DNA of 37,335 nt from UMGS1696 sp964621165. GTDB lineage: Bacteria; Bacillota; Clostridia; Oscillospirales; CAG-272. Positions 8,078 through 15,230 of this stretch are shown piece after piece. The DNA is taken from the NCBI GenBank assembly GCA_964621165.1, contig CAZULC010000019.1:1-37335 (forward strand), read 5' to 3'. The notes under the pieces were generated by a model. The model searched no databases and was not told where the DNA came from. It was given only the letters and a program-made list of their open reading frames with translations. The position numbers were made by a program, and so were the translations under genes. How positions within the stretch are numbered: the stretch's first letter is position 1; every line of letters starts with the position of its first letter.

Positions 8078-9376
8078 ATGATACTAAACAAAACCTGCGG
8101 CGTCAACAGCGCGGGACATCTGACAATCAGCGGGCTTGATTCAGTGGAGCTTTCGGAAAAATATGGCACTCCAGCTTATTTTCTCGACACTGACGCGGTG
8201 CGTGAGATGTGTAGAATGTATATTGACTCATTCCACCGGTATTTTGGCTCTGGCTCCTCTCCGGCGTTCGCTGGAAAGGCACTCTGCTACAAAGGAATTT
8301 ACAAAATCATCGGCGAGGAAGGCATTCTGGCAGACTGTGTTTCTCCGGGGGAACTGTATACCGCCAAAACCGCCGGATTCCCTATGGATAAGGTTTTTTT
8401 CCACGGAAACAACAAAACCGACGCGGATTTGAAGCTGGCTCTCGGGTATGGAGTCGGGCATATTGTGGTTGACGGTGAGGATGAGCTGTATGCCCTCGAG
8501 AAAATCGCGGCTGAGGCTAGCGTGAACCCCCACATTCTTCTACGGATTACTCCCGGAATCGACCCTCACACTCATAAAAAAATCATAACGGGCAATGTAG
8601 ACTCCAAGTTCGGCATGGCTATTCTAACAGGTCAGGCGTTCGAATTTGTTAAAGAAGCTCTCGGGTGCAAAAATCTGGTGCTGGACGGATTCCACTGCCA
8701 CATCGGCTCGCAGATATTCGATATTGCTCCATTTGCGGAAGCGGCGGACATAATGCTTGCGTTTATCGCGAAAATCAAAGAAAAGTATGGTTATACCGCA
8801 AAAATGTTGAACATCGGCGGCGGATTCGGCGTTCGCTACACTGAGGACGACCCGGAAATAGATTATGTGAAGAACGTACGGGATCTCGGAGAAGAAATTG
8901 ACAAGATGTGCGCACTCTACGGCGTGGAAAAACCTGCTATTATAATGGAGCCGGGGCGGTCAATCGTTGCGGCTGCCGGAGTCACGCTCTACACCTGCGG
9001 TTCGGTCAAGACAGTAAACGGATTCCGCAGCTATGTTTCAGTGGACGGTGGCATGCCTGACAACCCAAGATATACCCTGTATCAGTCGAAATATACCATA
9101 GTCAACGCTTCCCATGCTGACCGTGAGGCAGAGTTTGAATGCACAATTGCCGGAAGATGCTGTGAAAGCGGGGATTTGCTGGCAGAAGGCGTGAAGATTG
9201 CGCGTCCGGTTCGCGGTGACATTATCGGGGTTCTCGTCACGGGAGCGTACAACTACTCCATGGCTTCAAACTACAACCGCATACCACGTCCACCGATAGT
9301 CGAAATCAGCGGCGGCGAGAGCAAGACTGCGGTTAAACGCGAGACTTACGAGGATTTAACCCGGCTCGACATATAA
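8078..9376 (+). CDS. lysA: Diaminopimelate decarboxylase
   Basis: PLP-dependent enzyme of 432 residues that converts meso-diaminopimelate to L-lysine. It is an alanine-racemase-fold decarboxylase. The Schiff-base lysine is Lys67 in FAGKALCYK. HCHIGSQIF, NIGGGFGV and MEPGRSIVAAAG are the phosphate and cofactor loops. The second-subunit active-site motif is CESGD (Cys362). The very similar ornithine/arginine and carboxynorspermidine decarboxylases lack this combination in this context. Some members of this subfamily have FAGKA in place of the usual FAVKA. GAGG lies about 10 bases before the ATG. The 43-base gap to engB is too short for a lysine riboswitch, so it is probably read from the lon promoter. 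Confidence 0.95.
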   Translation: MILNKTCGVNSAGHLTISGLDSVELSEKYGTPAYFLDTDAVREMCRMYIDSFHRYFGSGSSPAFAGKALCYKGIYKIIGEEGILADCVSPGELYTAKTAGFPMDKVFFHGNNKTDADLKLALGYGVGHIVVDGEDELYALEKIAAEASVNPHILLRITPGIDPHTHKKIITGNVDSKFGMAILTGQAFEFVKEALGCKNLVLDGFHCHIGSQIFDIAPFAEAADIMLAFIAKIKEKYGYTAKMLNIGGGFGVRYTEDDPEIDYVKNVRDLGEEIDKMCALYGVEKPAIIMEPGRSIVAAAGVTLYTCGSVKTVNGFRSYVSVDGGMPDNPRYTLYQSKYTIVNASHADREAEFECTIAGRCCESGDLLAEGVKIARPVRGDIIGVLVTGAYNYSMASNYNRIPRPPIVEISGGESKTAVKRETYEDLTRLDI

Positions 9377-9416
9377 TCGAAGAAATTAATATTGCTATAT
9401 AAAACGGAGTTATACA

Positions 9417-10082
9417 TTGAATTTATTTTCTACAGAATCACTTATAGAATTCCTTTTTGTCATACCGTGTGTGCTTATCGCACTGACCTTTCACGAGGTT
9501 GCACATGGGTTCATGGCGTTCAAATTAGGCGACCCGACAGCGCGAAACTTCGGACGGCTGACTTTGAATCCGCTGAAGCACCTCGACCCAATCGGAACAA
9601 TCTGCATGATTTTCTTCCACTTCGGTTGGGCGAAACCTGTGCCGATTAACTCCCGGTACTTCAAAAAACCCCGACGTGATATGGCTCTGACCGCCGCCGC
9701 CGGACCCATTATGAATTTCATTTTGGCATTTGTTGGCGTACTTGTCACTCAGATACTTATCGCGGTCTTTACTGCTTTTCCGGCGCAAAGTCAATTCACA
9801 TTTTACCTCCAAAGTGCGGCTGTAAGGCTGTTCTCATATTTCCACATACTGAATCTATCGCTGGGACTGTTCAACCTGATTCCAATACCGCCGCTGGACG
9901 GCTCCCGAATTTTTTATGTATTTCTGCCGCCGAAATTCTACTTCGGAATTATGAAATACGAGAGATATATTCAGTTAGCACTTCTGCTTCTTCTTTGGAC
10001 AGGCGTTCTTACCCTTCCCTTATCTTCCGCGGTTTCGTGGGTTTCAAAGGGAATGCAGTTTTTAGTCTCTTGGATAGGCTGA
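9417..10082 (+). CDS. Site-2 protease family (M50) membrane metalloprotease
   Basis: A 221-residue multi-pass membrane protein of the short M50 class (YwhC/SpoIVFB-like). The zinc motif is HEVAH (His26, Glu27, His30) in the first helix, and the third ligand is Asp161 in NLIPIPPLDGS. The segments TAAAGPIMNFILAFVGVLV and IQLALLLLLWTGVLTL are clear membrane helices. It lacks PDZ and CBS domains, so it is not RseP or SpoIVFB in the strict sense, and its substrate is unknown. It begins with TTG at 9417, with GGAG ending seven bases upstream. An ATG start would delete the first helix. The gap to scpA is six bases, so the two are likely coupled; this order (M50-scpA-scpB) recurs in clostridia. Confidence 0.9.
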   Translation: MNLFSTESLIEFLFVIPCVLIALTFHEVAHGFMAFKLGDPTARNFGRLTLNPLKHLDPIGTICMIFFHFGWAKPVPINSRYFKKPRRDMALTAAAGPIMNFILAFVGVLVTQILIAVFTAFPAQSQFTFYLQSAAVRLFSYFHILNLSLGLFNLIPIPPLDGSRIFYVFLPPKFYFGIMKYERYIQLALLLLLWTGVLTLPLSSAVSWVSKGMQFLVSWIG

Positions 10083-10088
10083 CTTGAT

Positions 10089-10871
10089 ATGGACAGTATA
10101 AATTACAAATTTGAACTTTTTGAAGGTCCTCTGGAGCTTCTCTTGTCACTTGTAGAAAAGCATAAAATGAAGATTGACGATATTCCGATTGACCTTTTGT
10201 GCGACCAATACATGGAGTACATCAGCGAGGCACAGTACAGGAACATTGACCTTGCATGTGAGTTCATCTACATGGCCAGTGAGCTGATGCTCATAAAAAG
10301 CCGTATGCTTCTTCCCCGTGACCCGGCAAAGGATGAAGACCCGAGAAAGCCCCTTGCCAACGCCATGAAGGAGTATCAGCATGCCAAGCTTGCCGCCACT
10401 GACCTTTCCTACCTGTTCATGGAATACGGCGGGCGTATGGTGAAGGAGCAGGACGATATTTCACCGGACAGAACTTATGTAGCAGATCATCCGGTGGAAC
10501 TGCTCAAGGCAGCTTTGATTCACATTCTGACCGAGACAAAGCTGAGCGAAAAGGCAGTCAAAGAAAAGTTTTCGGAGATTGTAAATGCGCCAAGGATTCC
10601 GGTTGAGAATCTGATGTCGGGGCTTATAGATCGTTTGAAGAAAGCCGACGTATATCTTGATGATTATTTCAGCAATTCCGTTGACAAAGTTGAGATGATC
10701 GGTAAATTTATCGGTATACTTGAGCTTATCAAGAGTAAGATTGTGGTAATAATAGAGGACGGACTGTTTCAGAATTACGACGGCGTCACGGATATGGCTT
10801 CCCATGCGCGGCTTAATCTGATTGGAACGGATGAAGATATACGTTCGGCTTCGCTTGATTTGTACACTTGA
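10089..10871 (+). CDS. scpA: Segregation and condensation protein A
   Basis: Kleisin subunit of the SMC-ScpAB condensin, 260 residues. The N-terminus INYKFELFEGPLELLLSLVEKHKMKIDDIPI is the SMC-neck binding region and is highly diagnostic; the C-terminal winged helix (ELIKSKIVVI) binds the SMC head. It acts on the nucleoid to organise and segregate the chromosome. The start follows the M50 stop by six bases. scpB follows after 32 bases, as in nearly all Firmicutes. Confidence 0.97.
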   Translation: MDSINYKFELFEGPLELLLSLVEKHKMKIDDIPIDLLCDQYMEYISEAQYRNIDLACEFIYMASELMLIKSRMLLPRDPAKDEDPRKPLANAMKEYQHAKLAATDLSYLFMEYGGRMVKEQDDISPDRTYVADHPVELLKAALIHILTETKLSEKAVKEKFSEIVNAPRIPVENLMSGLIDRLKKADVYLDDYFSNSVDKVEMIGKFIGILELIKSKIVVIIEDGLFQNYDGVTDMASHARLNLIGTDEDIRSASLDLYT

Positions 10872-10903
10872 TATAGTTTGTTGATATTTAAAATGATGGC
10901 GAT

Positions 10904-11563
10904 ATGGTTAAACTTTACAATGATATAGACAGCACTGACAAGTACTCAAAAGAAGAAATGTTTGCGGTAATTGAAGCGTGTCTCTTTGCCGCCGGACACC
11001 CGCTGACATACGCACGGCTTGGCGAGGTTCTCGGAATTTCGACCAGTGCCTGCCGGGACTTTATTAAAAAGATGGCGGAAGAGTACAACATCAACAACAA
11101 TTTACGCGGAATTATTTTAGTGCGTTTCCCAGACTCCTGTCAGTTATGCACCAAGGAAAAATACAGCGCGGAAATCAAAGCAGCTCTCGGAATACGCCGC
11201 GGCGGAAATTTATCCCAGTCGCTGCTTGAGGTTCTTGCGGTTATTGCGTACAATCAGCCTACGACACGGGCTTTTGTCGATGCTGTTCGTGGTGTTGATT
11301 CAAGCTATGCGATAAATGCTTTACAGGAGAAGAATTTGATTGAGTCCTGCGGCTGTCTCGACACTCCCGGCAAGCCCACGCTTTTCCGCACAACGTCCGA
11401 TTTTCTTCGTGTGTTTGGACTTTCGTCAATCGATGATCTTCCGGTGGTAACGGTGAAGAACTCAAACGGCGAGGAAATCGAGATTCCGTCAGGTTCCGCG
11501 AACACGAACAGTGCGGATGAAAGTTATGATTCGACTGACGCAAATGAGGATGCGGAACAGTAA
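10904..11563 (+). CDS. scpB: Segregation and condensation protein B
   Basis: A 219-residue partner of ScpA with two winged-helix domains. Diagnostic segments are EACLFAAGHPLTYARLGEVL near the start and LSQSLLEVLAVIAYNQPTTRAFVDAVRGVDS in the second domain, followed by GKPTLFRTTSDFLRVFGLSSIDDLP. The last about 25 residues are a low-complexity acidic tail (SGSANTNSADESYDSTDANEDAEQ), as often seen in this protein. It dimerises and binds the central part of ScpA. Confidence 0.97.
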   Translation: MVKLYNDIDSTDKYSKEEMFAVIEACLFAAGHPLTYARLGEVLGISTSACRDFIKKMAEEYNINNNLRGIILVRFPDSCQLCTKEKYSAEIKAALGIRRGGNLSQSLLEVLAVIAYNQPTTRAFVDAVRGVDSSYAINALQEKNLIESCGCLDTPGKPTLFRTTSDFLRVFGLSSIDDLPVVTVKNSNGEEIEIPSGSANTNSADESYDSTDANEDAEQ

Positions 11564-11598
11564 TTGTACAACTTTACCGATTTGAAAGGATATGAAAA

Positions 11599-12297
11599 AT
11601 GACTGCTTTAGTGGTTTTACTATGTGTTATAGCTTTTTTCGCTATGATTCTGTCCTTTCACGTCAAGTTATACGTCATTACCGGTTCCGACACAGAGACC
11701 CGGCTCAGAGCAGGAGTTGGTCCGGTTGTACTGACGCTTGCACCCAAAAAAGAGAAAAAAATCAGACTGTCTAACTTCACGTACGAGAAGCACCTGAAAA
11801 GACTTGAAAATGATAAAGCTGCGTCGCTTAAAAAACAGTCAAAACTCACAAAAAAAGCGGATAAAACCGCAAAAATAAAAGAAAAAGCAAAGTCAGTTGA
11901 CGGGAACAGTACTCCCGAAGCAAAATTATTTTCAGTTATCGATATAATCGAGTTTATACTGGGAGAATTTCCGCGCCTCGTTTCATATTTTAAGATAAGG
12001 CTTCGTTCGCTCAAAATTGTGGTGGGAGGAGATGATGCAGCTAAAATAGCCGAGACTTACGGTGCGGTTCAGGCGGTTGTTTCTCTTTTCATTGAATTTC
12101 TCGAAGAAAAGACAGATTTATACAGGATCAGCGAAGGTGAGGTCATGGTTTACTCCGATTTTCTCTTGGAAAAAACCAAATTTGATCTCAATATTTCCCT
12201 GAAAATCAGCCTCTTCTCTATACTTCGAACTGGATTCCGCTCTTTGGCATGGCTTGTCAGGATGAAATTCAGAAGCTTGAAAAATGTTAATATTTAA
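11599..12297 (+). CDS. DUF2953 domain protein
   Basis: A 232-residue protein with an N-terminal membrane helix (TALVVLLCVIAFFAMILSF), a strand-rich segment, a lysine-rich linker near residues 50-100 (KKQSKLTKKADKTAKIKEK), and a C-terminal part matching the DUF2953 pattern with a GDDAAKIAETYGAVQAVVSLF segment. Family members sit beside ytfJ/gerW and scpB in clostridia and bacilli, which supports the call. Molecular function is not known to me; the gene neighbourhood suggests a link to sporulation. AAAGGA lies upstream of ATG 11599; another ATG seven bases earlier is out of frame. Confidence 0.85.
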   Translation: MTALVVLLCVIAFFAMILSFHVKLYVITGSDTETRLRAGVGPVVLTLAPKKEKKIRLSNFTYEKHLKRLENDKAASLKKQSKLTKKADKTAKIKEKAKSVDGNSTPEAKLFSVIDIIEFILGEFPRLVSYFKIRLRSLKIVVGGDDAAKIAETYGAVQAVVSLFIEFLEEKTDLYRISEGEVMVYSDFLLEKTKFDLNISLKISLFSILRTGFRSLAWLVRMKFRSLKNVNI

Positions 12298-12332
12298 TAA
12301 ATCAGATTTTTATAAATTTTTGGAGGTTTGTT

Positions 12333-12770
12333 ATGGCAGATTCTTCTAATAAGCTCAGTGATATAACCAAAACTTCACTTGACGCGATACGTTCACTGCT
12401 TGACGCGAATACTATTATCGGAGATCCAATTGAAACGGCTTCAGGCACTTGTATAATACCGATTTCAAAGATTTCCGTAGGTTATGCGTCAGGAGGCATT
12501 GATTACGCAAAGAAAGAAACGGCTCAGACTAATCGCGGCAACAACTTCGGAGGCGGCGGTGGTACCGGAATAACTGTGACCCCTGTGGCTTTTCTTGTAG
12601 TGACGGGTGATGGAAATGTTAATATTTTGAACGTTAACTCACCCGTAGCTTCACAGACAACTCCCGTCGATACTGTTTCTTCAGTTGTCGGATTTCTTGA
12701 ACGTTCACCGGAGCTGCTTGAGCGAATCAAGGCTGTATTTTCAAAGAAAAATGAAGAAAACGACATATAA
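12333..12770 (+). CDS. gerW: GerW family sporulation protein (YtfJ)
   Basis: A 145-residue GerW/YtfJ protein. The core runs DAIRSLLDANTIIGDPIETASGTCIIPISKISVGYASGG, then a glycine-rich loop (NNFGGGGGTG) and ITVTPVAFLVV, all hallmarks of the family. In Bacillus the homologue is a forespore protein needed for lysozyme-triggered spore germination. GGAGG lies seven bases before the ATG. It follows the DUF2953 gene by 35 bases, the pairing commonly seen. Its presence supports a spore-forming lineage but does not prove that this strain sporulates. Confidence 0.95.
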   Translation: MADSSNKLSDITKTSLDAIRSLLDANTIIGDPIETASGTCIIPISKISVGYASGGIDYAKKETAQTNRGNNFGGGGGTGITVTPVAFLVVTGDGNVNILNVNSPVASQTTPVDTVSSVVGFLERSPELLERIKAVFSKKNEENDI

Positions 12771-12798
12771 ACCTTAAATTTCCTGTAATTTTTATTCT

Positions 12799-12839
12799 CT
12801 CTCCCGGGGATAATTCTGTCATAAGAATTTTGCCGAGAG
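12799..12839 (+). promoter_or_regulatory. Imperfect leader hairpin over the dacF ribosome site
   Basis: An inner stem AATTCT/AGAATT with a six-base loop is enclosed by CTCTC/GAGAG, with mismatches between the two. The outer 3' arm is the GAGAG part of the carboxypeptidase Shine-Dalgarno (GAGAGGG). Folding would partly hide the ribosome site. No U-run follows, so it is not a terminator. Confidence 0.35.
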
Positions 12840-12847
12840 GGTTAATT

Positions 12848-13963
12848 ATGAGCGCATTTACAGTTAAATTATACAGGAATTATATATTATATATTACTTT
12901 GTTTTGCTCGTTTTTGCTATTTTTAACATTATTTTCGCAAGTTTCAGCGGCTCAGGTTTCAGCTAGATCCGCCATTTTGATTGAGGCTGATTCAGGAAAT
13001 GTGATTTTTGAAAAAGACGCTGACGTCAAGCTTCCCATGGCAAGCACAACTAAAATAATGACAGCCGTCGTTGCATTGGAAAACGCTGAACTTGACAAAA
13101 TCGTCTCTGTTTCACCGAAAGCCTGCGGGGTTGAAGGGTCAAGCATTTATCTCAAACCCGGCGAACGGATTACAATGGAGGACTTGTTGTATTCCCTGCT
13201 TTTGCAGAGTGCAAATGACGCTGCGGCTGCGATTTCATATGAGGTCGCGGGTGGAATTGACGAATTTGCGCAAATAATGAATGATAAAGCGGCTGAGCTT
13301 GACATGAAATCGACTCACTTCACAAATCCGCATGGGCTTGACAATGAATCTCACTACACGACAGCGCGTGACTTGGCCAAACTGGCAGCTTATGCTTTAA
13401 AAAACGAAAAATTCAAAGAAATTGTGTCGACTTATAAGCATAGTATACAGCTTAGCAGCGACAAGAATGCTCACGTTTTGGCAAATCACAACAAACTCCT
13501 CCGTCTGTCAAAGGATGTTATTGGAGTAAAAACCGGATTTACAAAAAAGAGCGGTCGATGTCTTGTATCTGCGGCCGAGCGTGACGGTGTTCGTGTGATT
13601 GCAGTGACGCTTGACGCTCCCGATGACTGGAACGACCACATCATGCTTCATGAGCTTGGATTTTCAACTTACAAACGTATTACTTTGGCGACTGTTGGAC
13701 AGTACTCGGTTAGAATTCCATGCATGAATTCGGTAAACGGTTATGTCACAGCGGTAAATAGAGATGAAATGTCGCTTGTCGTGAAAAATGGCGCTAATTT
13801 TGATTACAGAATTGAAGCGCACAGAATTATATTCAGTGATGTTCACGAAGGCGACATTTTAGGCAAGATTATTTTCACTTGTGAGAAAAATGTTGTTGGA
13901 GAGCTTCCTCTTTATTCAGTCGACACAGTTGAAAGTGCTGATTACATCACTGTCAAGGACTAA
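12848..13963 (+). CDS. D-alanyl-D-alanine carboxypeptidase (DacF/DacB type PBP)
   Basis: A penicillin-binding S11 peptidase of about 371 residues that trims the terminal D-Ala from peptidoglycan stems outside the membrane. The signal segment (LYITLFCSFLLFLTLF, residues 14-29) is followed by SAAQVSA, a likely signal-peptidase site. Catalytic motifs are Ser66-Thr-Thr-Lys69 (MASTTKIMT), Ser121-Ala-Asn123 and Lys228-Thr-Gly230 (GVKTGFTKKSGRC). A C-terminal strand-rich PBP5-type domain follows. A TTG at 12830 opens the same frame, but the GAGAGGG Shine-Dalgarno lies between it and the ATG at 12848, so the ATG is the start. Its place after gerW recalls dacF-like carboxypeptidases of sporulating bacteria; a vegetative role is equally possible. 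Confidence 0.94.
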   Translation: MSAFTVKLYRNYILYITLFCSFLLFLTLFSQVSAAQVSARSAILIEADSGNVIFEKDADVKLPMASTTKIMTAVVALENAELDKIVSVSPKACGVEGSSIYLKPGERITMEDLLYSLLLQSANDAAAAISYEVAGGIDEFAQIMNDKAAELDMKSTHFTNPHGLDNESHYTTARDLAKLAAYALKNEKFKEIVSTYKHSIQLSSDKNAHVLANHNKLLRLSKDVIGVKTGFTKKSGRCLVSAAERDGVRVIAVTLDAPDDWNDHIMLHELGFSTYKRITLATVGQYSVRIPCMNSVNGYVTAVNRDEMSLVVKNGANFDYRIEAHRIIFSDVHEGDILGKIIFTCEKNVVGELPLYSVDTVESADYITVKD

Positions 13964-13971
13964 ATATAAGG

Positions 13972-13988
13972 ATTAATTAATTAATTAA
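13972..13988 (+). repeat. Tetranucleotide repeat between ribosome site and start codon
   Basis: Four tandem copies of ATTA fill 13972-13987, between AAGGA (13968-13972) and the ATG at 13989. Spacing from the purine core to the start is about 16 bases, roughly twice the optimum. An in-frame TAA directly before the ATG excludes an upstream start. Confidence 0.75.
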
Positions 13989-14732
13989 ATGGATAAAATC
14001 AGATTGCAGAAATTTATCAGCGGTAGTGGAATTATGTCGAGACGTGCCGCTGAGGATCGGATTTCAGCCGGAAAAGTTACGGTAAATGGCGTTGTTGCTC
14101 AGCTTGGCGACAAGGTTGATCCGGGATTGGACGTCGTCTATGTTAACGGAAAGAAAATCAGCGGTTATTTGTCCTCTGACGAGAGCCGCTTTACATACAT
14201 TGCGTTGAATAAGCCCGTAGGTTATGTCACAACCATGTCCGACGAGCAGAATCGCAAAACTGTTGTGGATTTAATACGCGATACGGGAATCCGGCTATAC
14301 CCTGTTGGCAGACTTGATATGTATTCGTCAGGGTTAATAATTTGCACAAATGATGGAGATCTGACAAACAAGCTCACTCATCCCTCGCATGAAATATGCA
14401 AAAAATATAAGGCATACATTACTTCTCATTTGTCAGAGAAAGATATCGAAAATTTACAGTTGCCAATTGAAATTGACGGATATCTGCTAAAGCCCTTTGA
14501 AGTTCGTTTACTTGGTTATGCAAAGTGCGGTAATGCTGATTTCTCTGTTGTAGAATTTACTTTGCATGAGGGAAGAAATCGGGAAATTCGAAAAATCTGT
14601 GCTTACCACGGCTGCGAGCTTGCGCGATTGGTCCGTGTTTCCATCGGTGAGATTGAGCTTGGTTCGCTTGAATCGGGGAAATGGCGTTATTTGACGAATG
14701 ACGAAGTCGAATATTTGAAGAAAATAAGGTAA
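13989..14732 (+). CDS. rluB: rRNA pseudouridine synthase, RsuA/RluB family
   Basis: A 247-residue enzyme that converts a specific rRNA uridine to pseudouridine. The N-terminal S4 RNA-binding domain is RLQKFISGSGIMSRRAAEDRISAGKVTVNG. The catalytic motif is PVGRLDMYSSGLI with Asp110. The KPVGYVTT and EGRNREIRKI blocks are family signatures. The scp-linked position matches Bacillus RluB, acting on 23S rRNA near position 2605, though RsuA and RluE relatives share the same motifs. Normally the motif reads GRLDxxTxGLL; here it has S in place of T, a mild change. The start has an unusually long spacer from its Shine-Dalgarno (see the repeat at 13972-13988). Confidence 0.93.
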   Translation: MDKIRLQKFISGSGIMSRRAAEDRISAGKVTVNGVVAQLGDKVDPGLDVVYVNGKKISGYLSSDESRFTYIALNKPVGYVTTMSDEQNRKTVVDLIRDTGIRLYPVGRLDMYSSGLIICTNDGDLTNKLTHPSHEICKKYKAYITSHLSEKDIENLQLPIEIDGYLLKPFEVRLLGYAKCGNADFSVVEFTLHEGRNREIRKICAYHGCELARLVRVSIGEIELGSLESGKWRYLTNDEVEYLKKIR

Positions 14733-14746
14733 ATTAAGGAGTTTTT

Positions 14747-15160
14747 ATGTTTGAAGTACAGCCTGTTCGTTCGAGAGAACTGCAAAAACAGATTGCTGAC
14801 GCTCTTTCATGTCAGTTTTATGAGAATACTTACGCGTTTTTCGTCGGTGAAATGAGTGATGACTATACAACTATCACTTCCCTGATCGGCTTATGCCAGT
14901 TCACCTATTCGACTGAAAAATCAGATATCAAGTCGATTGCATACGCGCCCGGGTGCGAAAATGACGAGGCGGTTTTCATTATGGTGAGGACCGTGATGAA
15001 TTTCATATACCGCGCGGAGATTCCGGTGATCTGTATTGACGAAACAGCTGCAAGTATTGATTTCATCAAAGCCCTTGGTTTCAGACTGGATAGCGGCGTC
15101 TGGCAGATTGATCTTAAGAAGTTTTACAAATCTCCGTGCAGTTACAATGCCAATGAGTGA
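14747..15160 (+). CDS. GNAT-like protein, small
   Basis: A 137-residue protein with the outline of a minimal GNAT fold: a strand SLIGLCQFTYS, a substrate-side strand KSIAYAPGCENDEAVFIMVRTVMNFIYRAE and a terminal ASIDFIKALGFRLDSGVWQIDL typical of motif B. The acetyl-CoA loop (R/Q-x-x-G-x-G/A) is replaced by PGCENDEAVFI, as in a group of small clostridial GNAT-like proteins. Whether it binds acetyl-CoA is therefore uncertain. AAGGAG lies six to seven bases before the ATG and the gap to rluB is 14 bases. It is the last gene of the plus-strand block and is followed by the terminator at 15179. Confidence 0.65.
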   Translation: MFEVQPVRSRELQKQIADALSCQFYENTYAFFVGEMSDDYTTITSLIGLCQFTYSTEKSDIKSIAYAPGCENDEAVFIMVRTVMNFIYRAEIPVICIDETAASIDFIKALGFRLDSGVWQIDLKKFYKSPCSYNANE

Positions 15161-15178
15161 TATTTTTTATAAAAATAA

Positions 15179-15230
15179 CCCTGAAGGTCGAATGTATATT
15201 TTTTACACTTTCTTACTTCAGGGATTTTTT
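15179..15230. terminator. Bidirectional intrinsic terminator between convergent genes
   Basis: CCCTGAAG (15179-15186) pairs with CTTCAGGG (15216-15223) across a 29-base loop. T-rich runs flank it on both strands (ATTTTTT after it on plus; TTATTTTTAT after it on minus). It separates the plus-strand block from the GH13 gene, whose TAA stop overlaps the plus-strand T-run. Confidence 0.75.
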
